Shown: positions 49,633 through 58,068, counted from the first letter of the stretch. The stretch: DNA of 64,000 bases from Bacteriovoracaceae bacterium UBA4096 (GCA_002381945.1 DFXY01000026.1:48641-112640), one strand, 5' to 3'. Numbers and translations are program-made. Notes: generated by a model from the sequence alone, not told the origin.

Positions 49633-50921
49633 AAATTACTTTCTGGGGCGCTACCGATGAAGTGACTGGATCAATGACCTTTCTGGATTTTGAACAAACA
49701 AGAATCATGGTTGATTCGGGTCTTGCTCAGGGAACTGATGAAGTTGAAAAAATTAATCTTCTTCAATTACCTTTCGAAGCCTCCACTATTCATGCCGTTT
49801 TCATCACCCATGCCCATCTGGACCATTCCGGCTATTTACCAAGGCTCATTAAGAAAGGTTTTAGAGGTCAAATTTTCTGTACTCCTGCCACCGCTAAGCT
49901 GATGAGAATTATTCTCACAGATAGTGCTTCGTTGATGGATGAGAGCTTTTACTCAAGTAAAGATGTCGTCACTACTTTGCAACTTGTTAAGACGGTTGAG
50001 TGGGAAGAAAAGATAAATATCAATGATTCAACTTTTCATTTTCAACCGGCAGGCCACATATTAGGGGCTTCTTCTTTAATCATTAAGCATTCAAACAAGA
50101 AAATTGTATTCTCGGGGGATCTAGGTAGACATGATGACCCGCTTTTTCTAACTCCCGTTGAGTGTCCAGAAGCCGACTTGATAATCATGGAATCAACTTA
50201 CGGAGGTAAGTGCAGACAAGGAAACATTGATAAAGAATTGGCAAGTTTCCTGATAAAAATTTCCCGTGAAGAACGGGTGGGAATAGTTGCAAGTTTTGCA
50301 GTTGCCCGAGCTCAAATGTTACTGACCCTCATACATGATTTCTTTCAACGACATCCGGAAGAGAAAGTTAAAGTGTACATCGACAGTCCAATGATGAAAG
50401 AGGCCAATCAGGTTTATAAGCAATACGCTCATCTCACAACCAGGCCTCATGACCTGTATAATGCTTTGGATGAAATCGAACCGATCGATTATCTCAGACA
50501 ATGGGACAGTATTAAAAAGAAAAAGGGTCCCTTAATTATAATAAGCTCTAGTGGCATGCTGACCGGGGGCCGCATTTTCCGCCATCTCCAAAATTGGCAG
50601 CACGACGCAGGGGCCATTCTTTTCCTCCCTGGCTACCAAGGTGTCGGGACTCCTGGCAGGGCGATGATAGAAGGCAACAGGACTCTCAAAAACCAGGACA
50701 AAGACAGTGCCACATGGTCAGGCGAAGTCCTGACTTCGGAAGCCTTCTCCTCACATGCGGATCAATCCGAACTCATAAAATGGCTTACGAGTAAAAACCA
50801 GGCAACCCGAGTATTTTTACTTCACGGTGAAACAGCTTCCAAGTTGGCCCTTAAAGAGAAACTTCAGGAGAGAAAATTTTCAGTTGAAATACCAGAACGA
50901 GGAAAAACACTGGAACTTTAA
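49629..50921 (+). CDS. Beta-CASP metallo-beta-lactamase-fold RNase
   Basis: The 430-residue product begins with GATDEVTGSMT and the zinc motif HAHLDH (61-66, HxHxDH), followed by beta-CASP features: ESTYGG, GGRIFRHLQNW and a C-terminal SHADQSELIKWL with HGE. This is the family of CPSF-73-like and RNase J-like enzymes, which cleave RNA. No signal peptide. Third gene of the unit with the cNMP-like and ATP-cone genes. A hairpin without T-run follows the stop. Confidence 0.9.
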   Translation: MKITFWGATDEVTGSMTFLDFEQTRIMVDSGLAQGTDEVEKINLLQLPFEASTIHAVFITHAHLDHSGYLPRLIKKGFRGQIFCTPATAKLMRIILTDSASLMDESFYSSKDVVTTLQLVKTVEWEEKININDSTFHFQPAGHILGASSLIIKHSNKKIVFSGDLGRHDDPLFLTPVECPEADLIIMESTYGGKCRQGNIDKELASFLIKISREERVGIVASFAVARAQMLLTLIHDFFQRHPEEKVKVYIDSPMMKEANQVYKQYAHLTTRPHDLYNALDEIEPIDYLRQWDSIKKKKGPLIIISSSGMLTGGRIFRHLQNWQHDAGAILFLPGYQGVGTPGRAMIEGNRTLKNQDKDSATWSGEVLTSEAFSSHADQSELIKWLTSKNQATRVFLLHGETASKLALKEKLQERKFSVEIPERGKTLEL

Positions 50922-50939
50922 TCAGGAATATACCTGATT
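50920..50939 (+). terminator. Hairpin at the end of the beta-CASP gene
   Basis: AATCAGG (50920-50926) and CCTGATT (50933-50939) form a 7-bp stem around AATATA. It starts in the stop codon; no T-run follows. Confidence 0.45.
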
Positions 50940-50988
50940 CATTCCAAGTATTGACTCTCGTGGGTATTGAGAATGATGATATAGAACT

Positions 50989-51588
50989 ATGCGCATTCTA
51001 ATTTCTGGTTTTGAGGCTTTTGGGGGCAGGGAAATCAATCCTACCGCCCTTTTAATAGAAGCTCTGGAAAATAATAAAATACCTTACTCTGACACACTCA
51101 TTGTGGACCAGGTTTTATTGCCTGTTACTTTCGAGTCCGCATTTGATGTACTTCAGGAAAAGATTGAAACTTTTAATCCTGACGTGGTGATCTGTTTTGG
51201 AATGGCAAAAAGAGATTCAATTGAAATCGAAACAGTGGCGATTAATCACATCAATGCCACGATTGCAGATAATTCAGGTGTCATGCCTCAAAATCAACTC
51301 ATTATTCCAGATGGTCCACCCACCTACCTATCAACTTTACCCATACAGGGATTTGAGAAAACTTTGAAAGAAGCAGGTCTTCCAGTTAAGCTTTCAAATG
51401 ATGCTGGAGCTTTTGTTTGTAATTATTTATTTTACCGATTAATGGAGACGAATCAGGAATCATTCCGACTCTGTGGCTTCATCCATGTCCCTCTTCTGGC
51501 GGAACAAGCAGGGCCAGATGAATTTGGCCTTCCCATACACCATCTGTATCGGACAATAACTCTCATCCTGAATTATCTTGAATATTAG
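50989..51588 (+). CDS. pcp: Pyroglutamyl-peptidase I (peptidase C15)
   Basis: Pcp removes an N-terminal pyroglutamate from peptides in the cytoplasm. The 199-residue product starts ILISGFEAFGG, has the catalytic Cys in SNDAGAFVCNYLFY, the His in GFIHVPLL and a Glu in the middle (EIETVAINH), matching the C15 triad. The ATG is preceded by TGATAT six bases upstream, another possible leaderless start; no ribosome site is visible. Confidence 0.92.
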   Translation: MRILISGFEAFGGREINPTALLIEALENNKIPYSDTLIVDQVLLPVTFESAFDVLQEKIETFNPDVVICFGMAKRDSIEIETVAINHINATIADNSGVMPQNQLIIPDGPPTYLSTLPIQGFEKTLKEAGLPVKLSNDAGAFVCNYLFYRLMETNQESFRLCGFIHVPLLAEQAGPDEFGLPIHHLYRTITLILNYLEY

Positions 51589-51595
51589 TCAGTTA

Positions 51596-52177
51596 TTATG
51601 CAGCTTTATTTTTTAACTTATCATAGGCCTTATTTATTTCTTTGGTGTTTTTTTCAGCGAGCTTCTTAAAGTCCGCTCCCATAGATGCCACTCGGTCTGG
51701 ATGATTTTGTTTGATCAATTCAAAATATCTTTTTTTAAGTTCGACTTTTGATATCACTTCATTCGGCCTTAAACTAAAGATCTCCTCAGGAGTCTGTCCC
51801 CTGGACGGATTTGATCTTTTAGGTTCTTCTTCTTTTTTTTCCGATCTCTTCTGCTCAGTTCTCTGCTGTTCAGTTTTCCTCTGTTCGGTTTTGCGGTCTT
51901 CTTTTTTTGACTCTTCTTTTGGCTTTTCTCCATTTATCAGTTTCATTGTTTTCTGAAACTCTCTGTAATCATCTACGGTATAGGCTTTTTTGTCTTGACC
52001 AAGAATTGATTTATTTTCATCTTCCAGCTTCTTCTTTTGACTATCCATACTTTTCCTAAAAAAAAGAAAAGGTAATCTAATGAAAACAAAATAGCCTCCT
52101 ACCAAAAAAATAAAATAAGGTAGAAGTTTAGTGAATGCTGTACTGAGAGTGGTTATATAATAATTAGCAGAGTCCAT
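51596..52177 (-). CDS. Membrane-anchored J-domain protein
   Basis: The 193-residue product has one N-terminal membrane helix (about 16-42), a long charged linker rich in Lys, Glu, Gln and Arg (about 80-125, with repeated RKTEQ/KSEQ-type units) and a C-terminal J-domain-like region with the HPD motif in IKQNHPDRVASMGADFKKLAEK. J-domains recruit Hsp70 (DnaK). The HPD is complete, so a DnaK-recruiting role at the membrane is likely. Convergent with pcp, eight bases away. Confidence 0.8.
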   Translation of the reverse strand: MDSANYYITTLSTAFTKLLPYFIFLVGGYFVFIRLPFLFFRKSMDSQKKKLEDENKSILGQDKKAYTVDDYREFQKTMKLINGEKPKEESKKEDRKTEQRKTEQQRTEQKRSEKKEEEPKRSNPSRGQTPEEIFSLRPNEVISKVELKKRYFELIKQNHPDRVASMGADFKKLAEKNTKEINKAYDKLKNKAA

Positions 52178-52294
52178 AAGGCACCTATCGGCTAAAAAAC
52201 CTCACATGATTAGCTGACAATTTTCTAAACAGTTGCACTTAACATGTGTCAAATATTTTAACAATTCCGGACCGCTTGAAGCACTCGGTTGAAT

Positions 52295-52300
52295 TATCCT
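52295..52300 (+). promoter_or_regulatory. -10 element of the zinc-ribbon protein gene
   Basis: TATCCT, the form found before several genes here; the start would be near 52307, 17 bases before ATG 52324. Confidence 0.35.
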
Positions 52301-52323
52301 TCTGGAAGCAGCAAAATACACTT

Positions 52324-52863
52324 ATGAGCAAGATTATAAAGGCACGGGTAATGAATGGCCGCTATGCCGGCAGCTTGGTTCGAATTACTAATATTAGTGT
52401 GGATGATTCAGGTCGAAAGAATGCTGCCTGTTTTTTAGATAATGGTAACCGGGCCAATATTCCTGTTACAGATTTAAACATTATTGAAGAGGCCCCAAAT
52501 GAGGCTCCCCTCGCTCCAAGGGCCAAAACTGCATCCATGCCTTTTATCAGCGGATCAAGCTCGAGCCGGACACTGACTCATACAAAAAACATGAACCGGA
52601 CGAGATTTGAAAACAAAAGTACCCGGCCAGTATCCAGGATTCAAATGAGAAATTGTGAATCCTGCGGCATTGAATATAATGCCGAAGAAAGAAGAGGTTT
52701 ACCGGGAAAAGTCACACAATGTGAAAGTTGTGCCACTGAGACTCAAAACAAAATGGAAGGAAAGATGATTTTCAGTCACAAAACCGGTGCAACGATTGAG
52801 ATCAAAAAAGATGGAGAGCTCCGACATGAAGCCGAAACCTTTGATCCTAAAGGAAAAGTCTAA
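52324..52863 (+). CDS. Zinc-ribbon protein with KOW-like N-terminus
   Basis: From ATG 52324 the product has 179 residues. The N-terminal part (about 1-50) has a KOW/SH3-like pattern (ARVMNGRYAGSLVRITNISVDD), then a Ser/Arg/Pro-rich basic linker, then two Cys-x2-Cys knuckles in NCESCGIEYNAEERRG and QCESCATE, a zinc ribbon. Such a combination suits nucleic-acid binding or ribosome association. An in-frame GTG at 52246 precedes the promoter-like element and is rejected. Function unknown. Confidence 0.65.
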   Translation: MSKIIKARVMNGRYAGSLVRITNISVDDSGRKNAACFLDNGNRANIPVTDLNIIEEAPNEAPLAPRAKTASMPFISGSSSSRTLTHTKNMNRTRFENKSTRPVSRIQMRNCESCGIEYNAEERRGLPGKVTQCESCATETQNKMEGKMIFSHKTGATIEIKKDGELRHEAETFDPKGKV

Positions 52864-52926
52864 AGTTCTTAAGAAAAATTAAGTGTTTAAAAAAAATCTT
52901 AAGTCCCACAAGAGTAGTTTTTCTAT

Positions 52927-52932
52927 TAAACT
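52927..52932 (+). promoter_or_regulatory. -10 element, leaderless layout
   Basis: TAAACT lies six bases before ATG 52939, the same geometry as at 45814-45826. Confidence 0.4.
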
Positions 52933-52938
52933 GACTTA

Positions 52939-53262
52939 ATGATCAATACATTTAAAGAGTTTGTGCAGAAATCTGCTTTCAGAAAATCGTGGATTCATCA
53001 TCATGACGGACATCGGATAGAAATTATAAACTGGTGGTCATTATTGGGAATGAATGGAGAAAGCTTTCACCTCAATAATCAAATCGTTGGCAAAAATTTT
53101 TATTGGTTCATGTCAGTCAAAACCCAATTCATATTTCCAATTGAAAATGTGGGTGAATGCAAAGTGATTATTGGAACTAAATGGTATGGAACAGCAGGAT
53201 GCCATATCTACATCAATGATGAGTTAGTTGGCGGAGATATTGATCATGAACTGACACCTTAA
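52939..53262 (+). CDS. Protein of unknown function, 107 residues
   Basis: The product has no signal peptide and is beta-rich with many aromatic residues (IINWWSLLGMNGESFHLN; NFYWFMSVKTQFIFP). I do not recognise it. It overlaps the convergent small gene at 53259 by four bases. Start is placed at the ATG following the TAAACT element. Confidence 0.5.
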   Translation: MINTFKEFVQKSAFRKSWIHHHDGHRIEIINWWSLLGMNGESFHLNNQIVGKNFYWFMSVKTQFIFPIENVGECKVIIGTKWYGTAGCHIYINDELVGGDIDHELTP

Positions 53263-53465
53263 CTGATCAGGTCCTGAAGCAAAAACTTGAAATCATCCAC
53301 TCCACCAGAAAATCTTGTCGATTTATTCTTATAAAGCTTCCAAACTTTTTCAAACTCTTTGTCATCGGCCAGCATACGAGCAGTTAGGGTCGATAGTTGT
53401 GATTCAGAAAGTTTAAATTCTTCCTTAACCATTTTTATAAATAAATTAAAATGTCCCATATCCAT
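53259..53465 (-). CDS. Small helical protein, 66-68 residues
   Basis: Charged, predicted helical throughout (KMVKEEFKLSESQLSTLTARML, then KEFEKVWKLYKN), no signal peptide. Two in-frame ATGs (53465 and 53459) share an AGGGAT upstream; the second fits the spacing slightly better. Function unknown. Confidence 0.45.
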   Translation of the reverse strand: MDMGHFNLFIKMVKEEFKLSESQLSTLTARMLADDKEFEKVWKLYKNKSTRFSGGVDDFKFLLQDLIS

Positions 53466-53485
53466 CCCTATTCATTACCAGATGC

Positions 53486-53515
53486 TTGAATGACTCGCAA
53501 TGTTCCAATTATCCT
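53486..53515 (+). promoter_or_regulatory. Promoter of the GST gene
   Basis: TTGAAT (53486-53491), 18-base spacer, TATCCT (53510-53515). The start would be near 53522, close to the AAAGGA ribosome site before ATG 53536. Confidence 0.5.
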
Positions 53516-53535
53516 AAATAAAAAGGATGCTTGTT

Positions 53536-54219
53536 ATGATTGATTTATATTATTGGACTACGCCGAACGGACATAAAATCACCATTTTCTTAGAAGAGGC
53601 CAATCTTCCCTACGAAATTCATCCTATTAACATAGGTAAAGGTGAACAGTTTAATCCTGAGTTCCTTAAAATTGCCCCTAATAACCGTATTCCGGCCATT
53701 GTAGATAGAACTCCAGCTGATCAGCAGGGTCCCCTTTCTCTCTTCGAATCTGGGGCCATTTTATGGTATTTGGCAGAAAAGGTCGGAAAGTTTGTGCCAA
53801 AAGACCTAAGGGGTATGGCCCAAGTTTCAGAGTGGCTCTTCTGGCAAATGGGGGGTCTCGGACCTATGGCGGGACAAAATCACCACTTTAATATCTATGC
53901 ACCTGAAAAGATTCCTTATGCCATGGAGAGGTACATTAAGGAAACCAACAGACTTTATGGGGTTTTAAATAAACAATTGGAGGGTAAAGATTGGGTGGCC
54001 GGAGCTTATTCTATCGCTGATATGGCCATCTATCCCTGGATCGTTCCTTACGAAAAACAAGGTCAAAATTTAAGTGAGTTCCCTCACATTAAAAAGTGGT
54101 TTGAAAAGATGTCTCAAAGACCTGCCATTGTGAAGGCCTATGCATTGGCGGACACCATAAATAAAGAGACGACATTATCCGAGGAAGCTAAAAAAATACT
54201 CTTTGGACAAAAGTCATGA
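53536..54219 (+). CDS. Glutathione S-transferase, YfcG/Nu-type
   Basis: The 227-residue product has a thioredoxin-like N-terminal domain (YYWTTPNGHKITIFLEEA, then IAPNNRIPAIVDR with the cis-Pro, and FESGAILWYLAEK) and an all-helical C-terminal domain (QMGGLGPMAGQNHHF). These are hallmarks of the Nu-class (YfcG/YghU) enzymes, which have disulfide-bond reductase activity. An upstream in-frame ATG at 53527 is less likely because the AAAGGA site fits 53536. It overlaps the next gene by four bases. Confidence 0.88.
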   Translation: MIDLYYWTTPNGHKITIFLEEANLPYEIHPINIGKGEQFNPEFLKIAPNNRIPAIVDRTPADQQGPLSLFESGAILWYLAEKVGKFVPKDLRGMAQVSEWLFWQMGGLGPMAGQNHHFNIYAPEKIPYAMERYIKETNRLYGVLNKQLEGKDWVAGAYSIADMAIYPWIVPYEKQGQNLSEFPHIKKWFEKMSQRPAIVKAYALADTINKETTLSEEAKKILFGQKS

Positions 54220-54653
54220 AATTTATCCTGCTCTCATTCTTTCTCTCTCTGCCAACCTTAGCTGGTTTTAATGGTCGCTACTCCGGCAAGGGCCTGGCCG
54301 TTTTTCATAGTGGTAATCGTTATGAATGCTCGGAAATATTTCTGAGACTGGAAACCAGTACAACAGAATTCCAGTTGCAAGAAGGTGGTTACAATTGTGG
54401 ATTTTTGAAAGCTTCTTTCGATGCCTTTAAACTTTCTATCAGAAATGGAAAGCTTTATCACAAGGAGCAAGAGTTGGGATCGATTTCTCAAAATGAAATC
54501 AAATATTCAGTCTATGATCCAGAAGATGGCTCGACTTATTTTTTAACCCTCAAGCAGAATGACACCCATGAAATTTTTTATGATGAACGCTGGTATGATG
54601 GCCAGAAATGGGCCCTGACACTCAAGGGAAATCTCCTTCCATTAAGTGAGTAA
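54216..54653 (+). CDS. Secreted beta-rich protein
   Basis: The 145-residue product has a signal peptide (about 1-16, ending TLA) and a mature part of repeated short strands (FNGRYSGKGLAVFHSG; FLRLETSTTEFQLQ; TYFLTLKQNDTHEIFYDERWYDG). The order suggests a small barrel or lipocalin-like fold, but I do not recognise it. Its ATG overlaps the GST stop codon, so translation is coupled. Confidence 0.55.
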   Translation: MKFILLSFFLSLPTLAGFNGRYSGKGLAVFHSGNRYECSEIFLRLETSTTEFQLQEGGYNCGFLKASFDAFKLSIRNGKLYHKEQELGSISQNEIKYSVYDPEDGSTYFLTLKQNDTHEIFYDERWYDGQKWALTLKGNLLPLSE

Positions 54654-54744
54654 CTTAAGTATCAAAGCTTTAGATTACTTTAAGTGGTTCATCCCCTTCT
54701 GCAGGACTATCTTTACCCATCGCTCCAAAAGGATGAGGTATCAA

Positions 54745-55143
54745 ATGAAACATTTTCTCTTAATTGCATTTTCTCTATTACTGCTTAACTTTCAGGTACA
54801 AGCGGCCCCGACTGAGGGATCCACTCTGAAAATAGAAGGCACTTGCTCTGGTACTTTAAAAGATGGATCAACCGTTAATCTTACCTATTATTCAAATTTT
54901 GATGGAATAAAAGATGTCAGTCAAAGTGCAGTCACCTTTACTGGGGCACTAGAAGGTCTCTTCACTGGAACCAGGCAGTTTAAACAGGGAAAAGATATAT
55001 ATACCTTTCCTGGCGCAAAACTTATTTTTCTGGATTCAACTGGTAATACATCCGGAACGCTTCAATACTCTCAGGAAGAGATTCAGCAGTCAGTAGATAT
55101 ACAATGTGAAATTAGAGATTATGAATATGCTGAAGCTTATTAA
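54745..55143 (+). CDS. Secreted protein, 132 residues
   Basis: From ATG 54745 the product has a signal peptide (about 1-20, ending VQA) and a beta-rich mature part with two Cys (EGTCSGTL and IQCEIRD) that may pair. It resembles the previous gene's product in size and strand pattern and may be a distant relative. A GAGG site precedes the ATG; earlier in-frame ATGs (54646, 54733) would put the signal peptide inside the chain. A strong hairpin follows. Confidence 0.6.
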   Translation: MKHFLLIAFSLLLLNFQVQAAPTEGSTLKIEGTCSGTLKDGSTVNLTYYSNFDGIKDVSQSAVTFTGALEGLFTGTRQFKQGKDIYTFPGAKLIFLDSTGNTSGTLQYSQEEIQQSVDIQCEIRDYEYAEAY

Positions 55144-55149
55144 TGAACA

Positions 55150-55183
55150 GAGTTAACTGAGGATAAATCTCCTCAGTTAACTC
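55150..55183. terminator. Bidirectional terminator, 14-bp perfect stem
   Basis: GAGTTAACTGAGGA (55150-55163) pairs with TCCTCAGTTAACTC (55170-55183) around TAAATC, between convergent genes. No T-run is present on either side, so it may act as a roadblock or mRNA end. Confidence 0.6.
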
Positions 55184-55192
55184 ATGAACTTG

Positions 55193-55831
55193 TTATTTTT
55201 TCTCGATATCCTTAAGACTAACCTTGCCCACTCCAAATCTTTTTAAAAGCACTCCAGATGTATCCAGTAAATTTAGACCAGCTTTCTGAACCAGGACATC
55301 TCCATTATTGAAGATCGCTTCGATTTTCACAGTAGTTCCAGATTCTAAATCACCAACCTGCTTTCTTAAGGTCACTCTTTCATTTTTTCTAAAACCTTCC
55401 GACGCCTTTACTTCAGCAATGACGATTTCAGTATCAACGTTATAACTGCCAAGTAGATGACGGTCGACTCCAATATTCGCTGAGATTCGACCAGTCTGGC
55501 AGCCTATCCGGGCGACACCATTTTCGAACAGATAATAGACCTGGCATGGTTTGAGTTCTTTATCCCATTTAACCAAGATCATTTCCCCCGCCTTTACCCC
55601 ATTTATTTGTTTATCAGTCTCTTTACTCAAAAGACTCAAAGAAACCGTTTTTTTCTTACTTTCCTGATAGTCATAATAAACACCGGTACCTTCGGCTTCA
55701 TTTTTCTTAATGAGATCGATCATCTCACCAGTTTGAATATTCATATAATTATAGTGCCGTTGAAATAATTGCGCCGAAGCTGATTGAGTAAAAAATGAAA
55801 ACACAAAGGCGATAGCAAGGAATGATTTCAT
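55193..55831 (-). CDS. Secreted SH3-like-repeat protein
   Basis: The 212-residue product has a signal peptide (about 1-20, ending ASA) and two or three beta-rich repeats with the pattern GEMILVKWDKELKPCQVYYLFENGVARIGCQTG, then a segment on GTTVKIEAIFNNGDVLVQKAG. The alternation suggests SH3-like or Tudor-like barrels for binding peptides or peptidoglycan. Two Cys (KPCQVY, IGCQTG) may pair. Function unknown. Confidence 0.55.
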   Translation of the reverse strand: MKSFLAIAFVFSFFTQSASAQLFQRHYNYMNIQTGEMIDLIKKNEAEGTGVYYDYQESKKKTVSLSLLSKETDKQINGVKAGEMILVKWDKELKPCQVYYLFENGVARIGCQTGRISANIGVDRHLLGSYNVDTEIVIAEVKASEGFRKNERVTLRKQVGDLESGTTVKIEAIFNNGDVLVQKAGLNLLDTSGVLLKRFGVGKVSLKDIEKK

Positions 55832-55921
55832 AGGGACTCCTGGTTTTTGACATTATCTCTTAAGACCAGGTTGAAATGTAACAGTCAGTACAAAATTACA
55901 AGAGTGTTAAATCTTTAGACA

Positions 55922-56752
55922 CTAGTTCTCCATGATAAAGAGTCCATATTTAAAGCAGCCTTTCCTATAACCCGCAAGTATCCTTAGGACACTCAAAACA
56001 AATCGTCTCTCACTGTTTTTATTATTCAAGAAATACCTAACCCCCCGAATGTTCAATAGTTTCATGAGTTGCCTGGAACTGATAAGCCAGGTTCTCCAGA
56101 CTTTACTTCCTAAATCGATATGTTCTTTAAAGGTTAGTCCACTCTCTTCAATATAAACTAATACTTCTTTTTCACTTAAGAGAGAGGGTAATCTTCCTTC
56201 TTTGCAAATAGGTCCTAGAATAAGCTTCTTATCAAACGTGGATGGATCCTCATCGCAAAGCCAAGCTGTCATTACAAATTTACCACCTGGCCGAAGGGTC
56301 CTTTTTATCTCTTCAAAAAAATGTTTTTTATCCTTTATATGGGAAAAACACTCAATTGAAAAAGCTCCGTCAAAAGTGTTATCAGCGAAATTATTTTTAA
56401 GCCAGTCTCCTAGTACATAATTCAAGGCAAGTTGATCAGAATGCAGACGAGCAAAATGGAACTGTTTTTGAGACAAGGTGATACCTGTTACACTCCCTGC
56501 CCCTTGCAATAATGCAAGTTTGGAAGTCTCACCATAACCGCAGCCAATATCAATCAAGTGCTTCCGACTTATATCTCCTAAATGCGAAAGCACTTTGCGG
56601 GAAAGGTTAATCACGGCCTCTTCTTTACTATCAAATGGAGATTCCCAGAGACCATGATGTAGATGGACCCCCCAGAGCTCCCGGTAAAAATCATCTAACT
56701 CATCATAGTGGTGAGAGATTTCATCAATCGTGGTTTCAGTGCTTTGAATCAT
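55922..56752 (-). CDS. Class I SAM methyltransferase, CFA/tocopherol-methyltransferase-like
   Basis: From ATG 56752 the product has 276 residues. The opening HHYDELDDFYRELWGVHLHHGLWE is typical of the cyclopropane-fatty-acid-synthase/gamma-tocopherol-methyltransferase clan; then LIDIGCGYGETSKLAL is the SAM loop, and FSIECFSHIKDKKHFFEEIKRTLRPGGKF is the post-SAM motif. Substrate unknown. An upstream ATG at 56761 is in frame; the AAGGATGG site suits 56752. Upstream lies AGACA-TTCAG-TGTCT (56802-56816). Confidence 0.82.
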   Translation of the reverse strand: MIQSTETTIDEISHHYDELDDFYRELWGVHLHHGLWESPFDSKEEAVINLSRKVLSHLGDISRKHLIDIGCGYGETSKLALLQGAGSVTGITLSQKQFHFARLHSDQLALNYVLGDWLKNNFADNTFDGAFSIECFSHIKDKKHFFEEIKRTLRPGGKFVMTAWLCDEDPSTFDKKLILGPICKEGRLPSLLSEKEVLVYIEESGLTFKEHIDLGSKVWRTWLISSRQLMKLLNIRGVRYFLNNKNSERRFVLSVLRILAGYRKGCFKYGLFIMEN

Positions 56753-56888
56753 TCTGACCATCCTTAAATGAAGAGATTAATTTCATGATGCTTTCAGTAC
56801 AAGACATTCAGTGTCTAGAGAATTGACAGGACCTCCATTTTTTTCATTTTGGCCTCCTCATTAGAGGCAAGACCCTTAAGCTATCATC

Positions 56889-57566
56889 ATGAAAAACTTC
56901 AATCATAAAATACTTTATATATTACTTGCTCTCTCTAGCTTCAGTGCAATGGCCACAGCCTATATACCTCTGAATCACTGTGCACCTCAAATTCAATCCA
57001 AACGTTATATTGAAAGTGATTTCAGTTCAAAATATCCGCGCTCAGTTAAATTTGAATGTAACTATGATTGTCATGTGAATGGAAAAATTGAGGTTGTGCC
57101 TTCCATCAGAGATGTACGTGTTCATAATATGGATGAAGATGCCAAATTGACTGGTTGCCAGGGAGTCCAGGTCAAAAAGGTGGCATGGGGATATGACTTT
57201 GATAAGATTGTTCCATTTTATGCTTATGCAACCGACATGAAGGAAATGAAAAGGTTTGCTTTTGAATTTATAGACCCTAAAAATAGTACTGAAGTTGAAT
57301 TCCTTAAACATTTAAAGGAAAATCTTCAAACAGTCTCTTCTGCTTATCGCGTAACAGGAGTTCCAAATTTTATTAATGCTGCCTTCGTCTTAGAGAAAAT
57401 AACTGCTGAACTACCAGACACGACCAAGACCTTGGACAAATACATTTCCGAAATTGTGCAATTGAAGGGAAAAATCCCCCCTGTCTTTGAAACCCATGGA
57501 TTAATCCTCACCAATATCAATGCACATGCTGCCTGGAGAATTCCAAGTCATTTATTCGTGAGATAA
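56889..57566 (+). CDS. Secreted protein of unknown function
   Basis: The 225-residue product has a signal peptide (about 1-24, ending ATA). The mature part has an early Cys pair (NHCAPQ, FECNYDC) and a Cys in TGCQGV. The later part has hydrophobic segments and ends in HAAWRIPSHLFVR. I do not recognise it. It overlaps the convergent OsmC gene by 15 bases. Confidence 0.55.
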   Translation: MKNFNHKILYILLALSSFSAMATAYIPLNHCAPQIQSKRYIESDFSSKYPRSVKFECNYDCHVNGKIEVVPSIRDVRVHNMDEDAKLTGCQGVQVKKVAWGYDFDKIVPFYAYATDMKEMKRFAFEFIDPKNSTEVEFLKHLKENLQTVSSAYRVTGVPNFINAAFVLEKITAELPDTTKTLDKYISEIVQLKGKIPPVFETHGLILTNINAHAAWRIPSHLFVR

Positions 57567-58004
57567 GTATTGCTCAGAAATTCCGGTCCCCACTTCTTTC
57601 CCATTAAGAATCACTCTCCAATGAATTGGTACGGAATGAGCAAGCATGGCACTGACGCCACAATACTTAGTATGGGCGAGTCTTGCTGCCTCAACAACCA
57701 TATCTTCATTTATTTCTCCATCAATACTCAAGAGAAGCTCAACCTCATCAAACACAATCGGATACCCACCAGTGCTCTGATTAATTTTAGTCTCAATTAC
57801 AAACTTATAAATACTTTGCCGGTATTTCTTTAATAGTCCCACCACATCCATACCAATACACCCGGCGAGAGAAGCAGCAAGAAGTTCCTTGGGATTAGTC
57901 CCCTTATCGTTTCCTAAGGGAGGCTGTGAATCCATAGTTATAACGTGTTTTCCAATCTTGGATTTAAAAATCATGCCTTCTTTCCAAACTGTTTTGAACT
58001 CCAT
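57552..58004 (-). CDS. OsmC/Ohr-family peroxide-resistance protein
   Basis: The 150-residue product shows the two redox Cys of the family: LLAASLAGCIGMD and HTKYCGVSAM. These reduce organic hydroperoxides or act in related stress responses. The sequence is closer to the YhfA-like branch of the OsmC family than to Ohr. AAAGGAG precedes the ATG at 58004. A TTGGAT-18-GATACT promoter can be read on the minus strand. The region to the next gene has a long inverted repeat (58031-58068). Confidence 0.85.
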   Translation of the reverse strand: MEFKTVWKEGMIFKSKIGKHVITMDSQPPLGNDKGTNPKELLAASLAGCIGMDVVGLLKKYRQSIYKFVIETKINQSTGGYPIVFDEVELLLSIDGEINEDMVVEAARLAHTKYCGVSAMLAHSVPIHWRVILNGKEVGTGISEQYLSHE

Positions 58005-58030
58005 AAGAACTCCTTTATTTCGTCCTCGTC

Positions 58031-58068
58031 GGATTGACCAAGTATCCTCCCTCTCTCAGTATCAATCC
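58031..58068. promoter_or_regulatory. Wide inverted repeat between osmC-like and DUF2267 genes
   Basis: GGATTGA (58031-58037) and TCAATCC (58062-58068) form a 7-base inverted repeat with a 24-base centre, in the region holding divergent promoters. A shared regulator could bind both arms. Confidence 0.3.
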
